From Paenirhizobium cremeum (GTDB lineage Bacteria > Pseudomonadota > Alphaproteobacteria > Rhizobiales > Rhizobiaceae): a DNA stretch of 64,000 nucleotides. Of the stretch, positions 20,410 to 29,759 are shown in pieces. Numbering within the stretch: position 1 is the stretch's first letter; each line of letters begins with the position of its first letter. Below the pieces are notes generated by a model that searched no databases, was not told where the DNA came from, and worked only from the letters and a program-made list of their open reading frames with translations. The stretch covers positions 62,001 to 126,000 of the forward strand of contig NZ_JAGGCS010000001.1 in assembly GCF_022884085.1 (NCBI RefSeq), given 5' to 3'. Made by a program: the position numbers and the translations under genes.

Positions 20410-20439
20410 GGATAAAATTGCATTTTGCCAATTTTATCC
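20410..20439. promoter_or_regulatory. Perfect 11+8+11 palindrome upstream of sufB
   Basis: GGATAAAATTG at 20410-20420 is the exact complement of CAATTTTATCC at 20429-20439, with an 8-base AT-rich spacer. It sits in the 160-bp gap between the desulfurase gene and sufB. It lacks a GC-rich stem and a T tract, so an operator is more likely than a terminator. The binding protein is unknown. Confidence 0.6.
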
Positions 20440-20460
20440 AAGTCTTCCTCGTTCAGGCCC

Positions 20461-21627
20461 TCACGCGGCCTGACCGGCCAATTTCCGTCGCGCCGCGACC
20501 CGCGCGAAGATCCCGATGGCGAGATCGATTTCCTCGCTGGTCGTCGAGTGCCCGAGAGACATGCGCAGGCCTCCCGTCTTCGCATCCTCGCCCATCGCGG
20601 TCAGCACATGGCTCGCCCCGACCTTGCCGGAGGAACAGGCCGCGCCCGCCGAAAGGGAAAGCCCTTCCAGATCGAAGGCGATCTGACCGGTCTCCGCCTT
20701 CAACCCCGGCAGAGTGAAGAAACTCGTATTCGCCACGCGGGCCACGCCACGGCCATGGATCACCACGTCCGGCGCGGCGTCCCGCATGCCCTTTTCCAGC
20801 CGGTCGCGCAAGGCGCCGATTGCCGCATTGCGTGCATCGAGGCCACGGACCATGAAGGCCGCCGCCGCGCCGAAACCGGCGATCGCCGCGACATTCTCCG
20901 TGCCGGCGCGATGGCCCTTTTCCTGCCCGCCGCCACGGATGAGCGGCGCGGGCATCAGGGTCTCGCCGCGACTGACGAGTGCTGCCGCACCCTTCGGACC
21001 TGCGATCTTATGGGCAGAAAGGATCAGGAAATCGGCGCCGAGCCGTTCCATATCGAGCGGCAAGCGGCCAGCAGCCTGTACGGCATCGACGACGAGGAGG
21101 CCGCCGTGTACCCGCACGATCTTGGCCGCAGCCTCCACCGGCTGCACGATGCCGGTCTCGTTGTTGACCAGCATGATCGCCACCAACGCGAGGCCGTCTT
21201 CCGCTCGATGAGCCGAAAGCAGGCGTTCAAGCGCTTCGAGATCGACCACCCCGCTTCGCAGGACGGGGATTTCGGTGATGCGGTCTGCCGGAAAACGCCC
21301 GCCTTCGCGGATCGCCGGATGCTCGATCGCGGACACATAGAGACGGCCGACGGACAGCGGAGCCCGGCCCATGCGGAAATCGGGGGTCAGCACCAGATTG
21401 GCGGCCTCGGTCGCGCTCGCGGTAAAAATCACCGAAGCGGGATTGGCGCCGACCAGCATCGCGACCTGCCGCCTCGCGGCTTCGACAACGGCGCGTGCCG
21501 CGCGCCCCTCGGCATGGACGGAGGACGGGTTGCCGGGAAGCGCAAGCGCATCGACCATGGCAAGACGCGCGGGCTCGCAAAGCGGCGCCGTGGCGTTCCA
21601 GTCGAGATAGATGCGTTGCCTGCTCAT
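20461..21627 (-). CDS. Second cysteine desulfurase of the suf operon (NifS/IscS type)
   Basis: The product (388 residues from the ATG at 21627) is a PLP-dependent class V desulfurase of the shorter, NifS/IscS-like group. It begins with IYLDWNATAPL, has the PLP lysine in LSAHKIAGPKGAAALV and the active cysteine in SAGAACSSGKV, which is placed as in IscS. It heads the run that continues with sufB; the 160-bp gap is larger than those between the other genes. Agrobacterium calls this gene sufS2. Having both desulfurase types in one operon is typical of Rhizobiaceae but unlike E. coli. Confidence 0.92.
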   Translation of the reverse strand: MSRQRIYLDWNATAPLCEPARLAMVDALALPGNPSSVHAEGRAARAVVEAARRQVAMLVGANPASVIFTASATEAANLVLTPDFRMGRAPLSVGRLYVSAIEHPAIREGGRFPADRITEIPVLRSGVVDLEALERLLSAHRAEDGLALVAIMLVNNETGIVQPVEAAAKIVRVHGGLLVVDAVQAAGRLPLDMERLGADFLILSAHKIAGPKGAAALVSRGETLMPAPLIRGGGQEKGHRAGTENVAAIAGFGAAAAFMVRGLDARNAAIGALRDRLEKGMRDAAPDVVIHGRGVARVANTSFFTLPGLKAETGQIAFDLEGLSLSAGAACSSGKVGASHVLTAMGEDAKTGGLRMSLGHSTTSEEIDLAIGIFARVAARRKLAGQAA

Positions 21628-21732
21628 GGGTTCCTGCCTGACGCTCCTCATTCACAACCGGCGCATTTTCCTTGAAATTTCCGCCGGGCTTGTCCTATGA
21701 CACGATCCAACATGGATGGACAGCCATTCCAG

Positions 21733-21762
21733 TTTTGAACTGTTCTAAACTGAGTTTTAGAA
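21733..21762. promoter_or_regulatory. Triple half-site operator-like sequence
   Basis: TTTTGAA-CTG-TTCTAAA (21733-21749) forms an inverted repeat with one mismatch, and TTTAGAA at 21756-21762 repeats the half-site. The TTTAGAA...TTCTAAA form resembles the Irr (iron control element) box described in rhizobia, which is known to act on suf genes. The site lies between the divergent desulfurase gene and alpha/beta hydrolase gene. Irr control here is inference. Confidence 0.5.
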
Positions 21763-21841
21763 AAGCTGACTGACTTCGTCAAGTCATCTCTCTGAAACGA
21801 TGGACCGTGAACCGATTTTTTTCACAGGGACCGGAGTCTCA

Positions 21842-22519
21842 ATGCCTGAAGTGATATTCAATGGCCCGGCGGGCCGCCTCGAGGGACGCTACCAGCCATC
21901 CAAGGAAAAGAGCGCGCCGATCGCCATCATCCTGCATCCGCATCCGCAGTTCGGCGGAACGATGAACAACCCGATCGTCTATCAGTTGTTCTACATGTTC
22001 CAGAAGCGCGGCTTCACCACGCTGCGCTTCAATTTCCGTGGCATCGGCCGCAGCCAGGGTGAGTTCGACCATGGCGCAGGCGAGCTTTCGGATGCGGCTT
22101 CCGCACTCGACTGGGTGCAGAGCCTGCATCCCGACTCGAAGAGCTGCTGGGTAGCCGGTTACTCCTTCGGCGCCTGGATCGGCATGCAGCTGCTGATGCG
22201 CCGGCCGGAAATCGAAGGCTTCATGTCGATTGCGCCGCAGCCCAACATCTACGACTTTTCCTTCCTCGCCCCCTGCCCTTCGTCCGGCCTCATCATCCAC
22301 GGCGATGCCGACAAGGTCGCGCCCGAAAAGGACGTCCAGGGTCTGGTCGACAAGCTGAAGAGCCAGAAAGGCATCCTGATAACCCACAAGACGGTTTCGG
22401 GCGCCAACCACTTCTTCAACGGTCAGGTGGAAACCCTGATGAGCGAATGCGAGGACTATCTCGACCGTCGCCTCGAGGGCGATCTGGTGCCGGAACCCGC
22501 CGCCAAGCGCATCCGCTGA
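21842..22519 (+). CDS. Alpha/beta hydrolase (dienelactone-hydrolase-like)
   Basis: The 225-residue product (ATG at 21842 after AGGGACCGGAG) shows the alpha/beta hydrolase fold: ILHPHPQFGGTMNNPI, FNFRGIGRSQGEFDHG, the nucleophile elbow GYSFGAW (Ser), GDADKVAP (acid) and GANHFF (His). This subfamily, with HPHP...GGTMNN, is widespread and its substrates are not known. It is divergent from the suf run and is followed by a terminator. Confidence 0.9.
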   Translation: MPEVIFNGPAGRLEGRYQPSKEKSAPIAIILHPHPQFGGTMNNPIVYQLFYMFQKRGFTTLRFNFRGIGRSQGEFDHGAGELSDAASALDWVQSLHPDSKSCWVAGYSFGAWIGMQLLMRRPEIEGFMSIAPQPNIYDFSFLAPCPSSGLIIHGDADKVAPEKDVQGLVDKLKSQKGILITHKTVSGANHFFNGQVETLMSECEDYLDRRLEGDLVPEPAAKRIR

Positions 22520-22539
22520 CATCGGGAACAATTCGTTCG

Positions 22540-22570
22540 AAGGCGTCGACCGAAAGGCCGGCGCCTTTTT
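22540..22570 (+). terminator. Rho-independent terminator after the hydrolase
   Basis: AAGGCG(T)CG(A)CC pairs with GGCCGGCGCCTT around a GAAA loop, followed by TTTTT. The stem has one mismatch and one wobble pair. Confidence 0.8.
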
Positions 22571-22594
22571 CTTTGCGGCGTCATCCGACCAACA

Positions 22595-22637
22595 TTGACA
22601 AGGACACGGGAGATAGTTCTCAATTGAACAATTGAGA
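22595..22637 (+). promoter_or_regulatory. Promoter-operator region of the patatin gene
   Basis: A consensus -35 box TTGACA (22595-22600) is followed 17 bases later by a perfect 9+2+9 palindrome TCTCAATTG-AA-CAATTGAGA (22618-22637). The palindrome would cover the -10 and start point, the usual place for a repressor. The -10 itself is poor. The patatin ATG is at 22674. Confidence 0.5.
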
Positions 22638-22673
22638 CGTCGTCCTTTTCAGTTAGCCCGTTATACGACCGCA

Positions 22674-23537
22674 ATGACCGGAAGCCTTTCCTTCGATGCC
22701 ATCGGCTTTGCCGGAGGCGGCAACCGCTGCTACTGGCAAAGCGGTTTCTTCGAGGCGTTAAACGCGCGCCACCCTCAGCGGCCGAACTACTACGTCGCCG
22801 TTTCGGCCGGGGCCTATCACTGTGCGATGAACCTTGTCGGCGTCGGCGAACGGGTGCGCGCCGCAGCTTTTGCCTTTGCCGAGCGAAAAATGCCGGATAT
22901 CGACTGGTCGGCCCTACGCCGCCGCCGGTCGCCTCTGGTGGTCGGCGTTCTCTTCCGCGATTTCCTGACGGAGCAGTTCGGCAGGGCGGAGCTGGCGGCC
23001 CTGCATGACGCCCCGCCCATCCTGATCCAACTTTCCGCCCCGCCGGCATGGATGCCCGGAGGCGTGGCTGCGCTGGGCTCGATCACCGCCTACCAGATCG
23101 AGAAGCGCCTCACCGGCGGCGCCCATTCGAAGGCCGGTTCCTATCTCGGGCTGAAACCTGTATGGATCTCGACGCACGAGATCGACAGCCCGGCCATGCT
23201 TGTCGATGCGCTCATGGCGACGTCCTCGGTGCCGCCGTTCATGCCGGTCGGACGCATTGCCGGGAGAGCCCATCTCGACGGCGGACTGGTCGACAATCCT
23301 CCGCTTCGCAGACTGATGGAAACGGAAAAGACCGGCGGCAGGACCCTCCTGCTCACCACCCGCTACGCCAAACTGCCACCCTCGGCGCCGGAACGGATCG
23401 TAGTCGGACCGAGCGAGGATATCCCGGTCGACAAGTTCACCGTCGGCGACGCGGCCGGGCTGCGCCACGCCTACGAGGTCGGGCGGCGGGACGGGGCTGC
23501 CTTCGCTGAAAAGCTACCGGAACTGCTTGCAGCCTGA
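22674..23537 (+). CDS. Patatin-like phospholipase
   Basis: The 287-residue product has the patatin layout: an oxyanion-type glycine loop (GFAGGGNRCYW), a nucleophile elbow (YVAVSAGAY) and the Asp of the dyad in HLDGGLVDN. The elbow reads A-V-S-A-G rather than the usual G-x-S-x-G. Such enzymes cleave acyl chains from lipids with a Ser-Asp dyad. No signal peptide or membrane segment is evident. The ATG at 22674 is preferred to upstream codons because the extension would cross the palindrome. It converges with anmK. Confidence 0.85.
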   Translation: MTGSLSFDAIGFAGGGNRCYWQSGFFEALNARHPQRPNYYVAVSAGAYHCAMNLVGVGERVRAAAFAFAERKMPDIDWSALRRRRSPLVVGVLFRDFLTEQFGRAELAALHDAPPILIQLSAPPAWMPGGVAALGSITAYQIEKRLTGGAHSKAGSYLGLKPVWISTHEIDSPAMLVDALMATSSVPPFMPVGRIAGRAHLDGGLVDNPPLRRLMETEKTGGRTLLLTTRYAKLPPSAPERIVVGPSEDIPVDKFTVGDAAGLRHAYEVGRRDGAAFAEKLPELLAA

Positions 23538-23543
23538 AACTTC

Positions 23544-24668
23544 CTACCCCTGGGTCCGGGCCAGAATGCCACCGCTCACCGGCTTGCGCACTCCGGTCGT
23601 TCCGGGAAAGGTCAGCGGTAATCCCTTCAACGAACGTACCGCGAGATAGGCCCATGCCTCAGCCTCCATCGCGTCCCCGTCGAAGCCGGCATCCTCGGCA
23701 GAGAGCACGACCGACCCATGACGCGCCGCGAGGTCCCTCAGGTCTGCCATGATAATGCGATTATGCCGGCCGCCGCCGCAAATGACGAAAGTCCCCGGCA
23801 TTTCAGGGAGATGGCCGGAGGATTTCAGGATCGCGGCGGCCGTCAGGTAGGCGAGCGTTCGTGCACCGTCGGAAAGTTCGGCCTCGCCGCCCTCCGGCGG
23901 TAGGAAGTCGTTGCGATCGAGCGAGCGGCGCTTTTCCGCGGTGAAGAACGGACTATCGAGGTAACGCTCGACAAGAGACGCGACCACCCGTCCCTCCGAG
24001 GCGATCATCCCGCCCTGATCGTAGGGAACGCCGGCATGGGTCTCCACCCATTGGTCGATCAGCGTATTGCCCGGCCCGCTGTCGAAGGCGACGATCTCGC
24101 CGTCGCGCCCGAGAAAGGTCAGGTTGGATATGCCGCCGATATTGACGAAGCAAACCGGCCACGCCGCTCCCTTCAGTCCTTGCGCCAGCGCCGCGTGGTA
24201 GGCGGGAACCAGCGGCGCCCCCTGTCCCCCATGAACCATGTCGTTGGCGCGCATGTCATAGATCACGTCGATGCCGGTCCTGGCCGCCAGCATCGGGCCG
24301 TCGCCGATCTGCACCGTCAATGCGTCGTCGGGCCGGTGCAGTACCGTCTGGCCGTGGAAACCCAGAATATCGATATCGGCGGCGTTCAATCCGTTCAAAG
24401 CCAGAAAGCGCTCGACCGCATCCCCATGCCGGAGCGTCAGCTCCCTTTCGAGATCGGCAAGGATGCCGGGCCGCTCCGTCCGGACGCGGATTGTCTTTGC
24501 ATCCTCCAGCCCCCGTTTCAGGCGATCGCGGAAAGCGGGATCGTAGGGCACGGCGAGGAAGGGACCGCGTTCGACCACGTTTTGACCATCCGTCGCCAGC
24601 ATGGCGACGTCGATCCCGTCCATCGACGTTCCGCTCATCAGGCCGATCGCCCGCACCAGTTCGCTCAC
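23544..24668 (-). CDS. anmK: Anhydro-N-acetylmuramic acid kinase
   Basis: AnmK phosphorylates and opens 1,6-anhydroMurNAc during recycling of the bacterium's own peptidoglycan. The 374-residue product starts with [16 protein letters not shown], the ATP-binding and family signature, and has [11 protein letters not shown] and [15 protein letters not shown] at 24668 with GGGAG seven bases before it is preferred; the in-frame ATG at 24695 has no clear ribosome site. It is divergent from tyrS, an arrangement I recall from other rhizobia. Confidence 0.94.
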   Translation of the reverse strand: MSELVRAIGLMSGTSMDGIDVAMLATDGQNVVERGPFLAVPYDPAFRDRLKRGLEDAKTIRVRTERPGILADLERELTLRHGDAVERFLALNGLNAADIDILGFHGQTVLHRPDDALTVQIGDGPMLAARTGIDVIYDMRANDMVHGGQGAPLVPAYHAALAQGLKGAAWPVCFVNIGGISNLTFLGRDGEIVAFDSGPGNTLIDQWVETHAGVPYDQGGMIASEGRVVASLVERYLDSPFFTAEKRRSLDRNDFLPPEGGEAELSDGARTLAYLTAAAILKSSGHLPEMPGTFVICGGGRHNRIIMADLRDLAARHGSVVLSAEDAGFDGDAMEAEAWAYLAVRSLKGLPLTFPGTTGVRKPVSGGILARTQG

Positions 24669-24819
24669 ACTGCACTCCCGTCTGTCAAAAGGCACCCTCG
24701 ACCGCCCGAATGAATCGCATCAGCAACATTCATGGCCGAAAGACGTGCACATTTCAAAAAACAGTGCTAAAGCCGCCGCGAAATTTAATATCCCGCACGA
24801 TCCAGAGAGTTCCAAGGTC

Positions 24820-26076
24820 ATGACGAAGCTCAAGTCCGATTTCCTCCGCACCATGCATGAACGCGGCTTCATTCATCAGATTTCCGATGAAAGCGGCCTC
24901 GACGATCTGCTGAGCAAGGAAACCGTCACGGCCTATATCGGCTTCGACCCGACGGCGCCTTCGCTTCATGCCGGCGGCCTCATCCAGATCATGATGCTGC
25001 ACTGGTTCCAGGCGACCGGCCACCGGCCGATCTCGCTGATGGGCGGCGGCACCGGCATGGTCGGCGATCCCTCCTTCAAGGAGGAGGCGCGCCAGTTGAT
25101 GACCATCGACACGATCGAGAGCAACATTGCATCGATCAAGCGGGTCTTCGCCAACTACCTCGACTACGACAAGGGTCCGAAGGGCGGCGCCCTGATGATT
25201 AACAACGCCGAATGGCTGCGGTCGCTCAACTACCTCGAATTCCTGCGCGATGTCGGCCGTCACTTCTCGGTCAACCGCATGCTGTCCTTCGACAGCGTCA
25301 AGACGCGCCTCGACCGCGAACAGTCGCTGTCCTTCCTCGAATTCAACTACATGATCCTGCAGGCCTACGACTTCGTGGAACTCAGCAAACGCTACGAGTG
25401 CCGGCTGCAGATGGGCGGTTCCGACCAGTGGGGCAATATCGTCAACGGTATCGATCTCGGCCACCGCATGGGTACGCCACAGCTCTACGCGCTGACCTCG
25501 CCGCTTCTCACCACGTCTTCGGGTGCCAAGATGGGCAAATCGGTAAACGGCGCCGTCTGGCTGAATCCGGACATGCTGTCCGCCTATGACTTCTGGCAGT
25601 ACTGGCGCAACACCGAAGACGCCGATGTCCCGCGCTTCCTGAAGCTCTACACGACCCTGCCGATGGCCGAAATCGGCCGACTGGCGTCGCTCGGCGGCTC
25701 GGAAATCAACGAGGTCAAGAAGATCCTCGCGACCGAGATCACCGCCATGCTGCACGGCCGCGAAGCCGCCGAACAGGCAGCGGAAACCGCCCGCAAGACG
25801 TTCGAGGAAGGCGGTCTTTCAGAGAACCTCCCGTCGATCGACGTGCCTGCCGCTGAACTTGACGCCGGTCTGGGCCTGCTTTCGCTGATCGTGCGCGCCG
25901 GTCTCGCCGGTTCGAACGGCGAAGCCCGCCGCCATGTCCAGGGCGGCGCGGTGAAGATCAATGACGCGGCAGTCAACGACGAGCGCATGACCGTGGGCAG
26001 CGGCGAAGTCACCGCCGACGGCGTTATCAAGCTCTCGCTCGGCAAGAAGAAGCACATCCTGGTTCGTCCGGCCTGA
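24820..26076 (+). CDS. tyrS: Tyrosyl-tRNA synthetase
   Basis: The 418-residue class I synthetase charges tRNA-Tyr. It carries the HIGH-like PSLHAGGL, the KMSKS-like GAKMGKS, the tyrosine pocket region [10 protein letters not shown] and a C-terminal S4 domain ([19 protein letters not shown]). An AAGG site precedes the ATG at 24820. Upstream in-frame codons to 24601 run into anmK and are rejected. A terminator follows. Confidence 0.97.
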   Translation: MTKLKSDFLRTMHERGFIHQISDESGLDDLLSKETVTAYIGFDPTAPSLHAGGLIQIMMLHWFQATGHRPISLMGGGTGMVGDPSFKEEARQLMTIDTIESNIASIKRVFANYLDYDKGPKGGALMINNAEWLRSLNYLEFLRDVGRHFSVNRMLSFDSVKTRLDREQSLSFLEFNYMILQAYDFVELSKRYECRLQMGGSDQWGNIVNGIDLGHRMGTPQLYALTSPLLTTSSGAKMGKSVNGAVWLNPDMLSAYDFWQYWRNTEDADVPRFLKLYTTLPMAEIGRLASLGGSEINEVKKILATEITAMLHGREAAEQAAETARKTFEEGGLSENLPSIDVPAAELDAGLGLLSLIVRAGLAGSNGEARRHVQGGAVKINDAAVNDERMTVGSGEVTADGVIKLSLGKKKHILVRPA

Positions 26077-26099
26077 CCCTGAAACCGGCATCCAATGTC

Positions 26100-26129
26100 A
26101 AAAAAGCCGGCGTCTTCGCCGGCTCTTTT
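26100..26129. terminator. Bidirectional terminator between tyrS and the YhdP-like gene
   Basis: An 8-bp stem AGCCGGCG/CGCCGGCT with a TCTT loop (26105-26124) has a run of A before it and CTTTT after it. It can stop both the forward tyrS transcript and the convergent reverse transcript ending at 26200. Confidence 0.85.
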
Positions 26130-26199
26130 GTCTCTCCTGTCTGAACACGACCGGCAAAGCGAGCGGTGCCGATGGCGCGCCGTTCGCACCGGAAGCACC

Positions 26200-29100
26200 C
26201 TAGCGGAACTCGAAGATCTGCCGGAAGACGCCGGGGGCTATGAGCGACAGGGGATTGATCGTCAGCTTGGGCTGTTCGGTAGCGCCCGTCAGCTTGAAGG
26301 TGATGCCGAGCAGGCCGCGATCCCGGCCGTTGCCAAGCAGGATGCCGATCACCGGCAATTCGGCAAACAGCCGGTTGAGCCCATAGGCGGGCATGAAGGT
26401 TCCGGTCATGTCGATCCGCCCGTTGGCGTCCCGTACGGTTCCCTGGATAGTCGCACCGACCTGTTCGCCGCGAACGATGCCGTTGTCGATGCGAAGCGTC
26501 GAGTCCGAATAGACCAGACGGGCAAAGGCGCGCTGGAACCGCGCGCTGCTGACATCGATATCCCGCCTGACCGCGCTGTTCAAGCTTCGACCGTCGGCAC
26601 CGGTCGGCGTGGAAACGATCGACTGCAGGCGCTGTTCGTTCTCCACCTGGAAATTGCGGATATCGAGCGAACCGTTCCAGATCCCGTTTGCGCTTTCCGC
26701 AAGCTTGAGGTTGAGCAGGCCGCCGATCATATGATCGTAGAGATCGATGAAGCGGCTGAGCGCACCGGCATCGCTGCTGGTTACGGAAACCTCGCTGAGG
26801 CCTTCCGGCCGGCGAAGTTTGGCCACCAGCGCCTGTCCCGTATCCGTGACGGCCGAAATATCGAGCGCGGTCGTCTTGCCGCCGCGCGAGCCATAGGTCA
26901 GCGATACATTGCTCATTGCCTCGTCGCCAAATCCGACCACGCGATCGAGCTTTGCCTGGAGCCGAAGATTGAGATTCGACTCCCCGCTGCCTCCCTTGCT
27001 CCCGCCCCCCTTGGCGCCAGCCGGCCCGTCCGATTTCATCTTGGCCACCAGTGAGCGGACATCCGCCGACTTGCCGGAGATGTTGACGTCATAGGTTCCC
27101 TTGGCCAGGCGCAGGACCAGTGCGAAATCGTCACCGGGAGAAAGCTGCATGCTGCCGAAATCGGCCGAAATCAGCCCATCCTTGCCGGCGGCGAGGTTGC
27201 CCTTGGCGCCGAACCCGTCGCCGTCCAGAACGAACTTGTCGATGGCAGTCTGGCCATTTTCCCCCTCGACCGTCTCGAAGCTCGCTTTGGCGGCAATACC
27301 CTGCCCCTTCGACCAACCGATCCACGGCACCATGAGGTTGGCGGATTTCAGATCGACGCTGACCGCCTGACGGTTCTCATCAAGACGCGTCAGTTCCACC
27401 GCAACCGGTCCGTCGATGATGCCGTCGAGGCCCGGCGCCAGCTTGTCGCGGTCGGCATTGCTCAGCGTAGCCTTCACGACCCGTTCGCGCGCCACATCCG
27501 AATCCGAATCCACCGGTTCGGTCATCGCGATATCCATGGGAACCCCGTCGACACCTGCCTTCGCCTGCAGACGAGCGGCGCGCGGATCGACATCGAGCGT
27601 ACCGTCGACATCGGAGATCACACGATCGCCGAACGGTTTGGCGATATCGACGCCCTGAAGCTGCAGGCTGGCCTTCCAGACCGGTTCCGGAGGATTCTGG
27701 TCGGCGATCAGTCCGAGACGAACCTGCGCAGACCCCTTGACCTCGCCGGAAAAGTCCTCCGGCACGAAGCCGACCCGCTGCAGGGCGCGCATCGGCTTGA
27801 AGGAGACGAGTTCGGCGACCGCGTCGGCAGCGCCGGACACCGCGATGTCGATGTCGGCCATCAGCGGCTTGACATAAACGTTGTCGAGCCCGATGCCGCC
27901 GCCTTCAATCTTCACCATGCGCCCCGACGGGAAATAGGAGGCCGCCGACTTGATGTCGACCGCCACCTTGCCGCCGGTCATGTCGAAATGCGCATTGAGA
28001 TCCCTCAGCGGCGGGATATCGCCGGTGACATTCATTCGGGCATTGACGATATCGAAATTGATATTGAGTTCGTTCGCGTCGAGATGCAGCGGCCTGGGCT
28101 CGACGGTCAGCCGGTCCTGGGGAATGAAGACCGAGATCTGGCCGTGCGTGACGGTTCCGCCGAAGATGTTGGCCAGCACCCATTTCCTCGGCTTGTCCGC
28201 CATCCAGTAGGGCCAGAGCTGCTTGATGACGCCGGACTTCATATTGTTAATCAGGGCGTCGAAGCGGATTTCGGGACCCGTGCCAACGAACCGGATGCGC
28301 AGGTTTCCGTCCATGGTGCCGGAAGGCGTGGAGACCGACAGCGTATCGATCTGCAGTTCCTTCGCCTCGTTCACATAGCGGCCGAAAACCTTGAGGGAGA
28401 ACGGAAAAGGCGTATCTCCGGACGCGGGAACGGCAGCAAGCCCCTGCGAGACGACAAGATCGATGCCGAAGCCGGTACCGGGCACGGTGTTCCCCGGCAA
28501 CCGGTCGAGATCGATGAGGCCGCCGGACAAGGGCAGGACCATCGGTCCGAATTCCATGCGCGAGGTCGAGGCGACCTCCAGCGTATCCTTGGCGAAGTCA
28601 TAGCCGAGATCCAGATGCGCGCGGGTCAGTTCCTGCGGATTGCCGTCGAAATAGAATGTCCCGGCCTGACTGTTCAGCGTCATCGTCATCGCCGGCGTAC
28701 GGCCCTCGCCCGCCCGCTTGGCCGAAATGATGACTTCGGAAGACCCGTCGAGCCCCTGGCGTGGATTGCCCGTCTTGTCGCGCCTCAGCAGGAAGGGCGT
28801 AAGCCTGAGATCGGCGACGCGCATGGTCAGCGACTGTGCGCGACCGCCGTCGTTGACGGTGAGCGCCGTCAGTTCGGTCTGCTGGCCGTTGATGGAAATC
28901 GCGCCATACATCGACAACGAATTGTCATCCCCGCGCTCCATCGCCAGATCGTCGACGGCAATCGTCATGGGACGGCCGCTGGCGCTTGTCGCCGAGATTT
29001 CGAGACCGCCGACCCTCATCCGGTCGAGACCGCCTTTGGCGATGAAGGACTGCACGATGTCGAGTTGACGGAACGACTCCTCGAGCACGGCCGGAATGTG

Positions 29101-29634
29101 GTCGATCCTGAGTTTCGACAGGTCGAGCGGTTCGCTGGCCGGCAATAGCCGGGCGTCGAGCGCCACGCCTTCGCTCTCGATCTCCCGAACCCTGATTTTG
29201 CCTCCGAGCAAGGCGACCGGATCGAGAATGAGACGGACAGACTGTGTTCTGGCAATCGGGCTGCTGTCGGCTTCCCCGACCATCGAAACGTCCCGCGCCT
29301 CGATGGCAAGCTGAAAGCCCTCGGCAAAACGGATAGCGGTGCCGCCGATCTCGGCGCGATAAGCCGGCGCAACGGCTGAGTTGAGCGCGGAACGGGCAAC
29401 GTTAGAGAGAACGGAATCGAGACCGCCGGCTTCGATCAGCGCAAAGATACCGCCTGTAATCAGCACGAAAAAAGCGAGCACGCCAAGAGACCAACGTCCC
29501 ACGCCCCCCAGGACGGTGGACCGCGGAGGGCAATGCACAATGATGGGATCCTCGATTCGGGCCGAGGGCATTTCGTGCAGGGGAACGAAGTCTTCTTTGC
29601 GAAATCTTATCTTTTCGCCGCGGATCTCTCCCAT
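26200..29634 (-). CDS. YhdP/AsmA-like giant envelope protein (DUF3971)
   Basis: The 1144-residue product (start at the ATG at 29634; an in-frame codon at 29733 is the alternative) has a cytoplasmic basic N-terminus, one membrane helix (about residues 44-67) and a very long beta-rich periplasmic part. The latter contains DUF3971-like sequence and an AsmA-like C-terminal domain (FMPAYGLNRLFAELPVIG). YhdP and AsmA relatives form bridge-like channels that carry phospholipids between inner and outer membranes. Length and layout match YhdP. A low-complexity Gly/Ser/Lys patch lies near residues 910-925. It is divergent from bcp. Confidence 0.85.
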   Translation of the reverse strand: MGEIRGEKIRFRKEDFVPLHEMPSARIEDPIIVHCPPRSTVLGGVGRWSLGVLAFFVLITGGIFALIEAGGLDSVLSNVARSALNSAVAPAYRAEIGGTAIRFAEGFQLAIEARDVSMVGEADSSPIARTQSVRLILDPVALLGGKIRVREIESEGVALDARLLPASEPLDLSKLRIDHIPAVLEESFRQLDIVQSFIAKGGLDRMRVGGLEISATSASGRPMTIAVDDLAMERGDDNSLSMYGAISINGQQTELTALTVNDGGRAQSLTMRVADLRLTPFLLRRDKTGNPRQGLDGSSEVIISAKRAGEGRTPAMTMTLNSQAGTFYFDGNPQELTRAHLDLGYDFAKDTLEVASTSRMEFGPMVLPLSGGLIDLDRLPGNTVPGTGFGIDLVVSQGLAAVPASGDTPFPFSLKVFGRYVNEAKELQIDTLSVSTPSGTMDGNLRIRFVGTGPEIRFDALINNMKSGVIKQLWPYWMADKPRKWVLANIFGGTVTHGQISVFIPQDRLTVEPRPLHLDANELNINFDIVNARMNVTGDIPPLRDLNAHFDMTGGKVAVDIKSAASYFPSGRMVKIEGGGIGLDNVYVKPLMADIDIAVSGAADAVAELVSFKPMRALQRVGFVPEDFSGEVKGSAQVRLGLIADQNPPEPVWKASLQLQGVDIAKPFGDRVISDVDGTLDVDPRAARLQAKAGVDGVPMDIAMTEPVDSDSDVARERVVKATLSNADRDKLAPGLDGIIDGPVAVELTRLDENRQAVSVDLKSANLMVPWIGWSKGQGIAAKASFETVEGENGQTAIDKFVLDGDGFGAKGNLAAGKDGLISADFGSMQLSPGDDFALVLRLAKGTYDVNISGKSADVRSLVAKMKSDGPAGAKGGGSKGGSGESNLNLRLQAKLDRVVGFGDEAMSNVSLTYGSRGGKTTALDISAVTDTGQALVAKLRRPEGLSEVSVTSSDAGALSRFIDLYDHMIGGLLNLKLAESANGIWNGSLDIRNFQVENEQRLQSIVSTPTGADGRSLNSAVRRDIDVSSARFQRAFARLVYSDSTLRIDNGIVRGEQVGATIQGTVRDANGRIDMTGTFMPAYGLNRLFAELPVIGILLGNGRDRGLLGITFKLTGATEQPKLTINPLSLIAPGVFRQIFEFR

Positions 29635-29759
29635 GTGTCTGGCGATTGTCTCCGTCCAAGGATGCCGATATTCACAGTCGCGCTGGACGACCTCGGTCCG
29701 GACTATATATCGATAGCCGTGACAATCATCCATAAAACGGGCAAAAGAAAGGTTATCCC

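Noticed and set aside
23544..24668. anmK as part of a cell-wall defence or antibiotic system
   Set aside because: It is an ordinary peptidoglycan recycling kinase next to tyrS with no related genes nearby.
26095..27054. Forward ORFs inside the YhdP-like gene (also 27988-29148)
   Set aside because: Shadows of the reverse gene; rich in His, Asp and Arg with no domain seen.
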